A DNA stretch of 64,000 nucleotides from CAYVFC01 sp964450715 (GTDB lineage Bacteria > Myxococcota_A > Polyangia > Polyangiales > JAFGIB01), in NCBI GenBank assembly GCA_964450715.1, contig CAYVFC010000003.1, positions 1 to 64,000 of the forward strand. The letters are read 5' to 3'. The position numbers were made by a program, and so were the translations under genes. Below are positions 52,582-61,670 of this stretch, one piece after another. The notes under the pieces are model-generated. The model was not told where the DNA came from. It saw nothing but the letters and a program-made list of their open reading frames with translations, and searched no databases. The stretch's first letter is position 1, and the number at the start of each line of letters is the position of its first letter.

Positions 52582-54195
52582 TTACTCCGCGGCTCCGGCG
52601 CTCGCCTGCTTGCGCAGAGCCTTCTTGGCCACCGCTCGCACCGTGGCGTCCTCGTCGTCGGCGGCTTTCTGCAGCGCCTCGGCGAACGCATCCGGGTCCA
52701 GCTTGCTCATGGCCCGCACCGCGTAGTAGCGGACCAAAGAGCTCTCCGCCCGGCTGCCGGTCTCCAGCTGCTCGGCGATGGGCTTGCGGGCCTCGTCCGA
52801 ATCGGCGTCCTTGTACTCCTGCATTAGGCGGTCAAAGGTCTCGCGGTCGGCGTTTCCCTCTCCGTTCTTGGTGTACACGCCGCTGGGAGAGGAGGGCCTG
52901 CTGGGCGGCGGGATGCTGCCCGTCGCGGGGGGCACGCTGATCGAACCGCGGGCGGCCGGACCGGCGGGCGGTTGCACCGCGCCCCGACTCAACGCCGAGG
53001 TGTCGAGATTCAGGTCGGGCTTGCGCCCCGATCGCCTGCGCACCGGGCTCTCGGTCATACCGGTGAGCGTGTGGGTGCGGAACAGGTCCAGGCTCTCGAT
53101 CTCGCCCAGATCCAGCGCCGGGATCTCCTTCTGCAGCTTCTCCCGGAGCGCGCCGCCCTCGCGCTGGGCGTTGGCTACCATCTGCTGCACCCCGTCGGGC
53201 AGCGAGTGCGAGGAGGCGAGCAGGCGCCAGGTCACCGGAAGTGACTTGTTCTCCATCGACCTGTAGACGCCCAGATAGATGGCGCCCCCGCCGGTTTCGT
53301 CCTTGAGCTGGTCGTTGACCTGCTCGAAGACCGAGAAGGGGGTCTCCTTCAACGTCTCCTCGTTGGCCTCCAGCACCAGCCCCAGGTAGGAGACGCGCTC
53401 CAGCGACGCGCCCGCGGGCATCAGCGAGCTGTACTGCATGTTTTCGCGCACCGCCTGCATGACCGAGTCCACCGTCACCTTGGCGAGCTCGCCCTCCCCG
53501 TAGTTGAGCAGTCCGCCCGAGAGCAGTATGGAGCGGAAGTCCTCGCCGTCCAGGGGACGGATGGCTGTGACCTGCTCCCGGTCGTTGAGCCCGTTCAGCA
53601 CGTCGAGCGGGGCGAGGATGGCCGAGTTGATCTTCTCGTAGTAGCGGTCCAGGGAGACGTCGCCGTGCACCTGCGAGAGCTGCTGATTGTCGATCAGGAT
53701 CCAGCCCAGCAGCGGGGTGCTGGTCAGCGAGCTCACGGCTCGTACGGCGTTTACCTTGGCTATGCCGCTCTCGTGCTCGTGCGGAAGCGTGGTCAGCGCG
53801 ATCATCGGCAGCGAGAGGTCCTTCAGGGTTTCAATCAGCTCGCGTAGCGCCGAGCCCGTGCCCCCGCCCAGCCCGGCCGTCAGCAGCACCGCGTCCGCTC
53901 CGGCGGCGTGGGCCGAGACCGCGCTTCGGACGCGTTCCGCGTGTTGCTGAATACATTCATAGCCGTAGTTCAGGTCCGAGCCCGCTCCATCGTAGCCGTC
54001 GATACCGATGTAGATGCGCTGCTCGCTCGGCACGTTCAGGTGCGCCCCACCGGGCGCCAGCGAGGCCAGATCGGTATGAGCGGTGTTGAGCGCCAGCGCG
54101 CGATAGCCCCGGCGGTAGAGCTCGGCGGCCAGGTTGCCCCCGGCTTGCCCCAGACCCACGGCCGCGATTTCCAGAGAACGATTAGCGGGTTTCAC
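52582..54195 (-). CDS. FtsZ/tubulin-like GTPase with C-terminal HEAT-like repeats
   Basis: 537 residues. The N-terminal domain starts with AAVGLGQAGGNLAAELYRRG, then ALALNTAHTDL, and carries the tubulin signature GLGGGTGSA (108-116). The synergy-loop region IRPLDGEDFRSILLSGG (212-228) aligns with the FtsZ T7 loop and keeps Asp216 and Asp219, so GTP hydrolysis on assembly is possible. The C-terminal GTPase half follows to about 350. A Pro/Ser/Arg-rich linker (about 385-440) leads to about 90 residues of HEAT-like helical repeats (LVRYYAVRAMSKLDPDAFAE, ATVRAVAKKALRKQ). This is not the cell-division FtsZ (no conserved C-terminal FtsA/ZipA tail). It may form a cytoskeletal filament. Confidence 0.8.
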   Translation of the reverse strand: MKPANRSLEIAAVGLGQAGGNLAAELYRRGYRALALNTAHTDLASLAPGGAHLNVPSEQRIYIGIDGYDGAGSDLNYGYECIQQHAERVRSAVSAHAAGADAVLLTAGLGGGTGSALRELIETLKDLSLPMIALTTLPHEHESGIAKVNAVRAVSSLTSTPLLGWILIDNQQLSQVHGDVSLDRYYEKINSAILAPLDVLNGLNDREQVTAIRPLDGEDFRSILLSGGLLNYGEGELAKVTVDSVMQAVRENMQYSSLMPAGASLERVSYLGLVLEANEETLKETPFSVFEQVNDQLKDETGGGAIYLGVYRSMENKSLPVTWRLLASSHSLPDGVQQMVANAQREGGALREKLQKEIPALDLGEIESLDLFRTHTLTGMTESPVRRRSGRKPDLNLDTSALSRGAVQPPAGPAARGSISVPPATGSIPPPSRPSSPSGVYTKNGEGNADRETFDRLMQEYKDADSDEARKPIAEQLETGSRAESSLVRYYAVRAMSKLDPDAFAEALQKAADDEDATVRAVAKKALRKQASAGAAE

Positions 54196-54574
54196 GGATA
54201 CCTCCTACAAATGAAAAACCTTTCCAGAACCGATGTCCGCGGCTCGTTCGGGGTCCTGCGACCCTCGGCTGCCGGGGACCATTTCGACGCCCTCGGAGCC
54301 CGGACAAGGGCGCTAGCCTACCACTTCGCGGCGGCGAGAAAAGCATCCCCGTTTGGGGGTAATTTGGCCGGCCGGATCGCGTGGTGGGCGTCGCGTTTTC
54401 CCCGGCGCGGCGTCTTCGGGTCGTACGTAGAGGTGATCCGGGTGTTTTGGATTTCCACATACGGATCCGAATCTTGAGCTTGGATAGGACGACTCATAGT
54501 GCTAAAAAGGAACAGTAGGTCCACTAGTGTCAGGTTCGGGTTGCTGGCAAATCAACGATAGGGAGCGAAAGACG
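54196..54574. other. Divergent spacer, no gene seen
   Basis: This 379-base spacer lies between divergently read genes. Its right end (from about 54480) is AT-rich and ends with a GATAGGGAGCG ribosome binding site for the lipoprotein gene, while the left end holds AGGAGG-like sequence for the FtsZ-like gene. No repeat or RNA was recognised. Confidence 0.5.
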
Positions 54575-56476
54575 ATGTATAGATTACCCCTTGGTATCAT
54601 TAGTATTTTAACGATTCTCACCTTTGCGGCCTGCGGGGGAGGTGACGACGAAGGTGGCGATGCGGCAGCCGGAGAGGGCGGCGGCGGCGCGGACGGCGCG
54701 GCAGCCGGCGGCGGCGGCGGCGGCGGCGGAGCCGGTGGAGCTGGCGGCGAGAGCGGTAGCGGCGCACCGGTCTGCGGAAATGCGGTGGTCGAGCCGCCCG
54801 AGCAGTGCGACGACGGCAACCAAATCGACGACGACGGCTGCACCAACCTGTGCGAGAAGACCTGCAGCGTCGACGGCGACTGCAACGACCTGAATCCCTG
54901 CAACGGCGTGGAGGTCTGTAGCGGCGGCGTCTGCGGCCCGGGCACCAACCTGACCAACGGCGAGCAGTGCGGGGACAACATGTCGTGCTACGAGGGGCAG
55001 TGCCTGGAGCACGTGTGCGGAAACGGGATCGTGCAGGGCGACGAGGAGTGCGACGACGGCGACGACGACGATACGAACGGCTGTACCCGCCAGTGCCGGT
55101 TCACCTGCATCGCCGACGACCAGGAGCGCGATGTCTGCGAAAACGACTGCGATCCCCTGGCAACCTGCGACGACGCGACACACACCTGCACCGCGGGCTC
55201 GCCCTTGCCTGACGGCACGCTCTGCGACCGCGACCGCGGTTACTGCGAAAACGGCCTGTGCATCCTATCGACCTGCGGCGACGGCAATCAGGAGCCCAAC
55301 GAGGAGTGCGACGACGGCAACACCGTCGACGGCGACGACTGCACCGCGGTCTGCACCCTGTCGGTCTGCGGCAACGGGGTGATAGACGGCAACGAGCACT
55401 GCGACGACGGCAAGACCTGTATCAACAGCGACGACGAGGCGCTCAACTTCACCTCCTGCACCGACGATCCGAGCCCCTGCGAGGCGGCCAACGGCATCTG
55501 CACGCCGGCCAACCTGGACGGCTGCGACTTCAAGTGCCGGGCCGAGTTCGCGGTCAGGGGCATCTCCCTGAACGTCTCGGCGGATCCGGCCCCGGCCTTC
55601 TGCGCCTACGCCAACAGCGACAAGCAGGGCAACGCGTTCGCCGGCCTGTTTCCGGACCCGACTCTCATCAACGCCGCCAACACTTTCATTTCGGGCTCGC
55701 TCCTGGACGGCAGCTTCATCGTCCTGTTTCACGTGATGGACGTCGATGACTACTCGCTTAGCGTTTCCGATCCATTGACCAAGCTCGCCATGGTCCCGGG
55801 CGACTTTCCCGCGGGAGTGACCGCCTTGGCCGGCGCGGTAGATGAAGAGGTTCTCATCTACCACGCGTTCTACGATGACAAGCTGGAGCCCGTAACGTCC
55901 GCCAATGCCGAGCTTGACGCCACCGCGGACAAGCTCATCTCCAAGACGCCCATACCCTATTCCATAGGGTTCAGCATGACCGACGGCGACATGGTCCTGA
56001 GCAATGTCATGATCGAGATTGAGGTCGATCCCGAGCGCAGCGGTATCCCGGCGCCGCCCGAGACCCGGGACGGCCTTGTGCTTCCGGAGAGCGTCGGCAC
56101 ATACACCAACGGCGTGATGTGCGCCGCGATGCCGACCTCTATGTTCTCCTCCATGGGAGTGCCGCAGAGCAACGTGCTCGGGCTGCCGCTTTCTTTGACC
56201 GATATGTGTTCCGATCAGAGTTATACCTCCTGTCCCGACGGAGTGGACCCGCCCGATTGCAGCTCGGTGCTGGACCTTATTCAGGGAGGATGCTCTGGGA
56301 CGCTCCCTGGATTTCCCCCCAACGTCTTGATCAAGCCCATCGGCGATCCCGATGCCGACACGGATGGCGACGGCGTGAACGATGCATACTCGATCGTGTT
56401 CATGGTCTCCGCCGTGCGGGCCAGGATCGCTGGCTTCTCCGAGAACGATCCCCCGTATGACCCCCTACCGCTGTAA
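54575..56476 (+). CDS. Cys-rich DUF4215-type surface lipoprotein
   Basis: 633 residues from the ATG at 54575. Lipobox LTFAAC, Cys20, then a Gly/Ala linker. Residues about 75-330 contain repeats of the form CGNGVVEPPEQCDDGNxxDDDGCTNLC, the DUF4215-type disulfide repeat of myxobacteria, with at least four CDDG units. The C-terminal ~300 residues (from VRGISLNVSADPAPAFCAYA) are a different, mostly beta domain with SLSVSDPLTKLAMVPGDFPA and few Cys. Probably a surface protein; ligand unknown. The downstream palindrome at 56488 may be its terminator. Confidence 0.78.
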   Translation: MYRLPLGIISILTILTFAACGGGDDEGGDAAAGEGGGGADGAAAGGGGGGGGAGGAGGESGSGAPVCGNAVVEPPEQCDDGNQIDDDGCTNLCEKTCSVDGDCNDLNPCNGVEVCSGGVCGPGTNLTNGEQCGDNMSCYEGQCLEHVCGNGIVQGDEECDDGDDDDTNGCTRQCRFTCIADDQERDVCENDCDPLATCDDATHTCTAGSPLPDGTLCDRDRGYCENGLCILSTCGDGNQEPNEECDDGNTVDGDDCTAVCTLSVCGNGVIDGNEHCDDGKTCINSDDEALNFTSCTDDPSPCEAANGICTPANLDGCDFKCRAEFAVRGISLNVSADPAPAFCAYANSDKQGNAFAGLFPDPTLINAANTFISGSLLDGSFIVLFHVMDVDDYSLSVSDPLTKLAMVPGDFPAGVTALAGAVDEEVLIYHAFYDDKLEPVTSANAELDATADKLISKTPIPYSIGFSMTDGDMVLSNVMIEIEVDPERSGIPAPPETRDGLVLPESVGTYTNGVMCAAMPTSMFSSMGVPQSNVLGLPLSLTDMCSDQSYTSCPDGVDPPDCSSVLDLIQGGCSGTLPGFPPNVLIKPIGDPDADTDGDGVNDAYSIVFMVSAVRARIAGFSENDPPYDPLPL

Positions 56477-57005
56477 TCTGTAGATGTGCGGGCGGGCCGT
56501 GCGCCCGCCCGTCATGGCTTACCTCTCAAGGGAAGTGGCAAGCCCTCACGATTCTACACATCTTCAAGGGTACCGGATGAAAGGCGGTCCTACCCCGGTG
56601 ATCGCGTCCAAGCAGGAACTCGCCGGTAGAATCGATGCAGGAGCCGGGCGGGTATAGCCCGTCGACGCTCCGGCCAGCGTTACCTCGGAGGGGATCGCCA
56701 CTGCTTTTCTGCGAACAAAAAGCCGTTCGGCAGGGTATTGCACTCTTTTTCAGTCGCGCGCCGGGCCATACCCGCCCGGCTCCGCAGGCCGCACTTCTCG
56801 GATAGCAGCGCGACGCCGGCCTGGCGCGGACGGTCCGGGGCCGGCCGGCGGGGGCGTCCCGCGTGCCAACCGCCCCCGAATAGTGGGGCTATTTCGAGGA
56901 GGAACGACGCAGCAGATGCGCCCGCCCCGCAAGCGAGGCGACGGGAGTTGCATTTTGAGCCGGGAACTAACTAGATGTGTAGAATGATTAGGGCAAGCCC
57001 TTCCC
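56477..57005. repeat. Gene-free region with nested inverted repeats
   Basis: No gene. At 56488-56511 there is a GGGCGGG/CCCGCCC palindrome. The sequence at 56537-56563 (reverse complement AGATGTGTAGAATCGTGAGG) matches 56973-56999 (AGATGTGTAGAATGATTAGG) as inverted ends, 22 of 27 positions. Inside, GGAGCCGGGCGGGTATAGCC (56640) pairs with 56763-56783 (20 of 21). Near 56848 lies GGCGGGGGCGTCCCGCGTGC, shared with the hairpin near 9190. The arrangement looks like a small non-autonomous mobile element of about 460 bp, although no target duplication was identified. Confidence 0.6.
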
Positions 57006-57983
57006 CTACGTCAGCTCTTCCAGGACCTCGGCCGCGATTTCGGCCACGTCCGGATTTGGATCCTCGAGCAGCCGCCGTACCGCTGGCGCGGCTTCTCGGG
57101 AGCCGATCTTGCCAAGCAGGTCGACCGTGTCGCCTCGCAACGCCGCGTCCTCCGAGCCGAGCGCTTCGCACAGCCCGCCGACGATGGCACCTAGCGCGCC
57201 CGGGCCCTGCTCGAGCAACTGCTCGGCAGCCAGCAGCAGGCCCATGCGGCTACTGGTGGTGCTGCCCTGCCACAGGGCCAGAAAGGCCTCCGGGCCACCC
57301 GGGTCGCCGATGAGCGCCAGCGCCCCCGCGATCCGCTGGGTCTGCAACAGCGACTGCAGGTGGCGACGGCGGTAGTCGGCGCTGCCTCTGGAGAGAACGA
57401 TCTCGGCCAGTCCCCGGGCCGGCTCGACCCCGGTCAGGGCCAGACCGCCGTCGATCACCGTCAGCGGAACGGACCGTACCTCCAGCTCGCCGGCCAGAGC
57501 GGTGAAGCGCTGAGCGTCGATCACGAAGACCGAGACGCGCTTGCTGGCCAGCGCCAGCTCGTTGGCGGCCCTGACGGCCTGCGGGCAGTGCGGGCACTCG
57601 GTGGCCATGAAGACGAACAGCTCGGCCGGAGCGGGCAGCGCCCGCAGGCGCTCCACCAGCTCGACCTGGAGGCTGGGGGGATATTCGGCCGCGAGCGCTT
57701 CCACGAATGGGGCTGCTTCGCGGCCCTCGGGAAGCGCCAAGTAGTGGATGTCGCCGCGGCCCGGGCCGGAGAGGGTCAGCGCCGGCCGGGCCGGTAGATT
57801 CCCCGATTCCCCTTCGTGCAGCACCGCGCCTCCAGCCGCGGCAGCGGCGACCGCTTCGGCTACGCTTTTCAACGCCGCGCCGAGCTCGGAGCCGTCCGGC
57901 GCCTGGTGAAAATGCAGCTCGAGCGGCGGAACGCGGCCAGCGAGCGCCTGGCCGATACGCTGCAGATCCCGTTTGGCGAGCAT
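57006..57983 (-). CDS. Tandem thioredoxin-fold protein (CPHC) with C-terminal HEAT repeats
   Basis: 325 residues. The N-terminal ~100 residues look like a thioredoxin-fold domain without active cysteines. The second has the redox motif ECPHCPQA (about 130) after ELFVFMATE, and VRSVPLTVIDGG with the cis-Pro segment, like the second half of bacterial protein disulfide oxidoreductases of the PDO type. Residues about 215-325 are HEAT repeats (ALRGDTVDLLGKIGSREAAP, NPDVAEIAAEVLEEL). It is probably cytosolic because no signal is present. The HEAT domain may bind a protein substrate. Confidence 0.72.
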   Translation of the reverse strand: MLAKRDLQRIGQALAGRVPPLELHFHQAPDGSELGAALKSVAEAVAAAAAGGAVLHEGESGNLPARPALTLSGPGRGDIHYLALPEGREAAPFVEALAAEYPPSLQVELVERLRALPAPAELFVFMATECPHCPQAVRAANELALASKRVSVFVIDAQRFTALAGELEVRSVPLTVIDGGLALTGVEPARGLAEIVLSRGSADYRRRHLQSLLQTQRIAGALALIGDPGGPEAFLALWQGSTTSSRMGLLLAAEQLLEQGPGALGAIVGGLCEALGSEDAALRGDTVDLLGKIGSREAAPAVRRLLEDPNPDVAEIAAEVLEELT

Positions 57984-58014
57984 GAGGGCACGCTACCGGC
58001 CCGTCCGGGTGGCG

Positions 58015-58551
58015 TCAATCCGGTCCGGTCCGGTCGTCGTCGTCGCCCGTCTGCCCGGCAACGCACTGCAAGACCAGCTCCAGAAGCCTGCCGCTCTGCA
58101 CCAGACCTCGTAGCTCGTGGGTATCGTCTACCTCTATCAAACGGACGAGCCCCTCGGTTCCGGTGCGGGCCAGCGCCCGGCTGTCCTGTACCGGCACTAC
58201 CTGGTCGCCGGTACCGTGCACCAGTATCACCGGCACCCCGGGGGGCAACCGGGCCTTGCCGTTGTATCGCAGGGCAGCCTGCGCCAGCAGCAGCGTCGGG
58301 CCCTTCCACAGCTCGCGGCGTAGCAGCTCCACCACCACCGCTCCGCCGAACGAGGAGCCGACCAGGACGTGGGGCAGGAACTCTAGCAGGGTGCGGGCTT
58401 GAAGCTGTACGCAACCCTCGAAGTCCTTGGTGTTCATGGCCGGTGTGCAGGCGGTGAAGTGCCGGGCGAACAGCACGGCCTTGCGCCCCGCCGGGCTGCT
58501 CTGCAGCCCGTGGGCGAACTGAACCCTCGTACTTGTTGGCGACGGTCGCAA
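58015..58551 (-). CDS. Small alpha/beta hydrolase
   Basis: 178 residues, starting at a TTG. It has a compact hydrolase fold: VQFAHGLQSSPAGRKAVLFA near the start (HG oxyanion segment), VLVGSSFGGAVVVELL with nucleophile-type Ser, VHGTGDQVVPVQDS with Asp, and DDTHEL with His, giving a full triad. Size and pattern are like the YqiA/RBBP9-type esterases. Substrate not known. The start and upstream region lie inside a large palindrome, and no ribosome binding site was seen, so the gene may start at a later codon or be poorly translated. Confidence 0.65.
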   Translation of the reverse strand: MRPSPTSTRVQFAHGLQSSPAGRKAVLFARHFTACTPAMNTKDFEGCVQLQARTLLEFLPHVLVGSSFGGAVVVELLRRELWKGPTLLLAQAALRYNGKARLPPGVPVILVHGTGDQVVPVQDSRALARTGTEGLVRLIEVDDTHELRGLVQSGRLLELVLQCVAGQTGDDDDRTGPD

Positions 58552-58636
58552 AAAAAACCGAAATGGCGCTTCGAAAACAATCCGCGTCGATCCGTTCTCT
58601 GCTTAGAACAGTTTCGGCTTTTTTGCGACCGTCGCC
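58538..58636. repeat. Long inverted repeat, 26-base arms
   Basis: The arm GGCGACGGTCGCAAAAAAAA followed by CCGAAA (58538-58563) is matched by TTTCGGCTTTTTTGCGACCG followed by TCGCC (58612-58636), with one indel and one mismatch. The 48-base loop holds a small hairpin GTTCT...AGAAC. The left arm overlaps the TTG start of the hydrolase. It resembles a mobile palindromic element. Confidence 0.7.
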
Positions 58637-58703
58637 CCGACAACCGATACCGCTCAAGGCAGATGTGGTACTGTATCCGCGTACAGCTAGAGGGGAGATC
58701 ATC

Positions 58704-59360
58704 ATGCGCAAGATCACAATACAACTGTGTCTTATCTTCTGGGGGTGCGGTGGCGCTCAGTCGCACGCGACCGAGCTGGAACCGCTGGAAGATTCGGTAG
58801 CCGAAGCAGATCAGGTAGCCGAGGAATCCGAACCGGTCGAAGGGGAAGAACCGGTCGCCGCGCCGGCGAGCGGTCCTGCCTCTATCGCCGTCACGCCCAA
58901 GGTGGCCGGACAGGCGGTCGCAGGCCGCGTCCAGATCGTGAACGAGGCCGGGGAGACGGTCGCGGAGGGCAGTGCCGGTCAGAGCTTCACGGTTAAGTCC
59001 GGGAGCTACACCGTGCAGGTGCAGGTGACCGACGAGAAGGCGCTGGCCGACCGCCCGACCCGGACCATGGAGGTCGACCTGCAGCCCGGTGCCCAGTCCA
59101 AGCAGGAAATGAGCTTTCCGTGGTGCAAGGTGCGGGTAGTGGTACGGATCAAGGGCAAGAAGGCGCGCAAGGCCGAGGTCAAGCTGATACGCGGCGGAGA
59201 GCACGTGGCGACCCTGCAGTCCGGAGCCGCGCAGCACGTACCGCTCTCCCCTGGTCACTACCAGGCCGAGGTCACGTCCGGAGGTACCATGACCAAGCTG
59301 GACGACGTCATGTTTCCCGAGGGCTCCACGCGCGACGTTCCCATAGATGTGAGCTTTTGA
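58704..59360 (+). CDS. Exported beta-rich protein, PEGA-like, possible lipoprotein
   Basis: 218 residues from the ATG at 58704, with AGAGGGGAGA upstream. A short signal with IFWGC (Cys15) may be a lipobox, followed by an acidic Glu-rich linker (about 25-55). The remainder is beta-rich: ASIAVTPKVAGQAVAGRVQI, SFTVKSGSYTVQVQVTDEKA, and later GKKARKAEVKLIRGGEHVAT, SPGHYQAEVTSGGTM. These resemble two PEGA/carboxypeptidase-regulatory-like beta domains. Envelope location is likely; function unknown. It is followed by a Ser/Thr kinase gene. Confidence 0.65.
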   Translation: MRKITIQLCLIFWGCGGAQSHATELEPLEDSVAEADQVAEESEPVEGEEPVAAPASGPASIAVTPKVAGQAVAGRVQIVNEAGETVAEGSAGQSFTVKSGSYTVQVQVTDEKALADRPTRTMEVDLQPGAQSKQEMSFPWCKVRVVVRIKGKKARKAEVKLIRGGEHVATLQSGAAQHVPLSPGHYQAEVTSGGTMTKLDDVMFPEGSTRDVPIDVSF

Positions 59361-59554
59361 CCGGCCGCGAAAATTCCTCCAAGATCAAAGTAGCTACGGG
59401 GTCACGATCTAGACATGGCCCTGTTACCGACGCGCGCTCACCGTTCGAGCGAGCGGGGAAACGGGATGATGCGGTCATCTGTCCGACTGCCGAATAGTGC
59501 AGATTTTGCGCTGCAAGGTGCTATAATCTGCATATTCCGTAGAACGGGGATATA

Positions 59555-61417
59555 ATGGTAGGTGTGGCGGCGAGATCCAGTGATCGTGCAGGTCGTTCCC
59601 TGGTAGGCCGCAGGCTCGGCCGGTACGAAGTGCTCGCCAAGCTCGCGTCCGGAGGCATGGCGGCCGTGTACGTGGCACGCGCACAAGGCGTGGCCGGATT
59701 CGAGCGCCTGGTGGCTATCAAGATCCTGCACTCCAACCTGGCCCACGAGCAGGAATTCGTCAGCATGTTCCTGGACGAGGCCCGGCTGGCCGCCCGCATC
59801 CGGCACCCCAATGTGGTCCCCACTCTGGATATCAGCGACACCGTCTACGCCGGCTACTTCATCGTCATGGAGTACGTCGAGGGAGACCACCTGGGACAGC
59901 TGCTCGCCGGTGCGACCAAGCTCAACGATCGCATACCGCAGCCCGCGGCTATGCGTATCATGGTCGATGCTCTGAGCGGGTTGGGCGCGGCGCACAAGCT
60001 GACCGACGAGGACGGCAAGCCGCTCAATCTGGTACACCGCGACGTGTCACCCCACAACATCATGGTGGGGCTCGACGGTATATCCAGGCTCACGGACTTC
60101 GGTGTGGCCAAGGCCGAGGACCGGCTCACCCATACGCGCGATGGACAGATCAAGGGCAAGCTCTCTTATATGGCTCCCGAGCAGGCGTCGGTAGCGCGAA
60201 CCGATCCGCGGTCCGATCTCTTTTCCATAGGTATCATCTTCTGGGAATCGCTGACCGGCGTGCGCCTCTTTCGCTCCGAGACCACGGCCGGCACCCTCAA
60301 CAAATTGGTGTCCGAGCCGATACCCATGCCCTCGTCGGTGGACCCCGAGTTGAAGGCCTTTGACCCCTTGCTCAAGAAGGCGCTTTCGCGCGACCCCGAG
60401 GCGCGTTTCCAGAGCGCGGACGACTTTTCCGATGCCTTGGAAAAGCTGGCGCCCGAGGTCGGCGGGATGGCCTCGCTCCGAGACGTCGGCAAGGTCGTGG
60501 AGAAGTTCGCTGCCGAACGTATAGCCGCCGACAAGAAGCGCATCAAAGAAGCTATCCAGACCTTTGGCTCGGCCGAATACGCGATCGCCGCTCGACCTCC
60601 GGGAGCCGATGACGTCATCTCCGAGCCCTCGGGCGGCTCCTGGACGGGTTCCTCGGCATCGCCGATCTCGCGTTCAGGGATGTCGGCCGCCAACTCGGCG
60701 GTCTCCAAGATGAGCGGCGTATATCCCCATGGTACCTCGCCCTCGGCCGTGGTCCGCGGGATTCCGCTACGGCCTCCCCCGCCTCCGCCTCGCCGACCGT
60801 CGGTCGCTCAGACCGAAGAGGTGGTCGAGATCTCGAGCGTGGACCTGGAGCAGTCCGAGATTTCGATCATGTCGGCCTCGCAGGTCGGGCCTGCCCCGGG
60901 TTCGCACGGCAAACTGCTAGCGGTTCTGGCGGTCTGCTGCGTGGTACTGGCCGGGGTGGCGCTGTGGGCGATGTTCAGGGAGCTAGAACCGGGCGGCGTA
61001 CGGGTGATCCAGATGGAGACCGAGTCCGAGCCCGCGCCGCCGGCCCCGCCGCAACCCCCCCCAAAACCTCCGGAGCCGAAAAAGCCCGCCGTTTCGGATG
61101 GCGATGGCCAGCAGCAGGCCGGTTCGGACACGACAGAACAGACCAAGGCGGAAGCGTCGAAGAAGCCCGACGAGCCGAAAGCGGTCAAGCCCCCGAAACA
61201 CCCGCGCCGGCCGCCCCGGGTTCGCAAGCCGCCCAAGGCTAGCAGGCCGTCCAAGATCGATAAGCCCGCCGCGGTCGCTCCGGAGCCGAAAAAATCCGAC
61301 CCCCTGTTACCGGATGGCATTCTCAAGCCGACTGCGCCTAACGCCAAGCCCGCGCCTCCTCCCCCGCCGAAGAGACGCCCGGTGGACGAGCTGGATCCGA
61401 ATAACCCCTATCGTTGA
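59555..61417 (+). CDS. Hanks-type Ser/Thr protein kinase, membrane anchored
   Basis: 620 residues. Kinase domain about 24-300: ASGGMAAVYVA P-loop region (31-41; the second Gly position is Ser, which is common in this group), VAIKILH with Lys56, HRDVSPHNIM with Asp163, DFGVAK with Asp181 and MAPEQ. A Ser/Pro-rich linker follows, then one membrane helix (about 451-472, LLAVLAVCCVVLAGVALWAM) and a Lys/Pro-rich periplasmic tail ending in PNNPYR. No sensor domain was recognised. The motif HRDVSPHN is typical of myxobacterial kinases. Confidence 0.92.
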   Translation: MVGVAARSSDRAGRSLVGRRLGRYEVLAKLASGGMAAVYVARAQGVAGFERLVAIKILHSNLAHEQEFVSMFLDEARLAARIRHPNVVPTLDISDTVYAGYFIVMEYVEGDHLGQLLAGATKLNDRIPQPAAMRIMVDALSGLGAAHKLTDEDGKPLNLVHRDVSPHNIMVGLDGISRLTDFGVAKAEDRLTHTRDGQIKGKLSYMAPEQASVARTDPRSDLFSIGIIFWESLTGVRLFRSETTAGTLNKLVSEPIPMPSSVDPELKAFDPLLKKALSRDPEARFQSADDFSDALEKLAPEVGGMASLRDVGKVVEKFAAERIAADKKRIKEAIQTFGSAEYAIAARPPGADDVISEPSGGSWTGSSASPISRSGMSAANSAVSKMSGVYPHGTSPSAVVRGIPLRPPPPPPRRPSVAQTEEVVEISSVDLEQSEISIMSASQVGPAPGSHGKLLAVLAVCCVVLAGVALWAMFRELEPGGVRVIQMETESEPAPPAPPQPPPKPPEPKKPAVSDGDGQQQAGSDTTEQTKAEASKKPDEPKAVKPPKHPRRPPRVRKPPKASRPSKIDKPAAVAPEPKKSDPLLPDGILKPTAPNAKPAPPPPPKRRPVDELDPNNPYR

Positions 61418-61448
61418 GCGGCACGCACGGTCTGCGGTACAACTGTGG

Positions 61449-61670
61449 TGTAGGTGTAGGGTGTAGTGTAGGTAGTGTAGGTGTAGGGTGTAGGGGGTGT
61501 AGGGGTCGGACTTAACTATTTAACAATTGGAGGGTGCAGGGGTCGGACTTAACTGTTTAACAATTGTGTGAAGAGGGCGGACTAAACCATTTGACAATTG
61601 TAGAGAAGAAGGAATACCCAGTTGTCGACTGGTTGGTTGAATCAATTGTTAAATAGTTAAGTACGACCCC
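61449..61670. repeat. Minisatellite plus REP-like cluster upstream of the acyl carrier gene
   Basis: GTGTAGGGTGTAG-type simple repeats (61449-61501) are followed by GGGGTCGGACTTAACTATTT ending AACAATTG (61502-61529), a near-identical copy (61539-61566), a decayed copy (61575-61600) and an inverted copy (61643-61670). The last one ends directly at the GTG start of the acyl carrier gene. This GGGGTCGGACTTAAC...CAATTG sequence resembles REP elements associated with RAYT/IS200-like transposases. No transposase is in the window. Confidence 0.75.
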
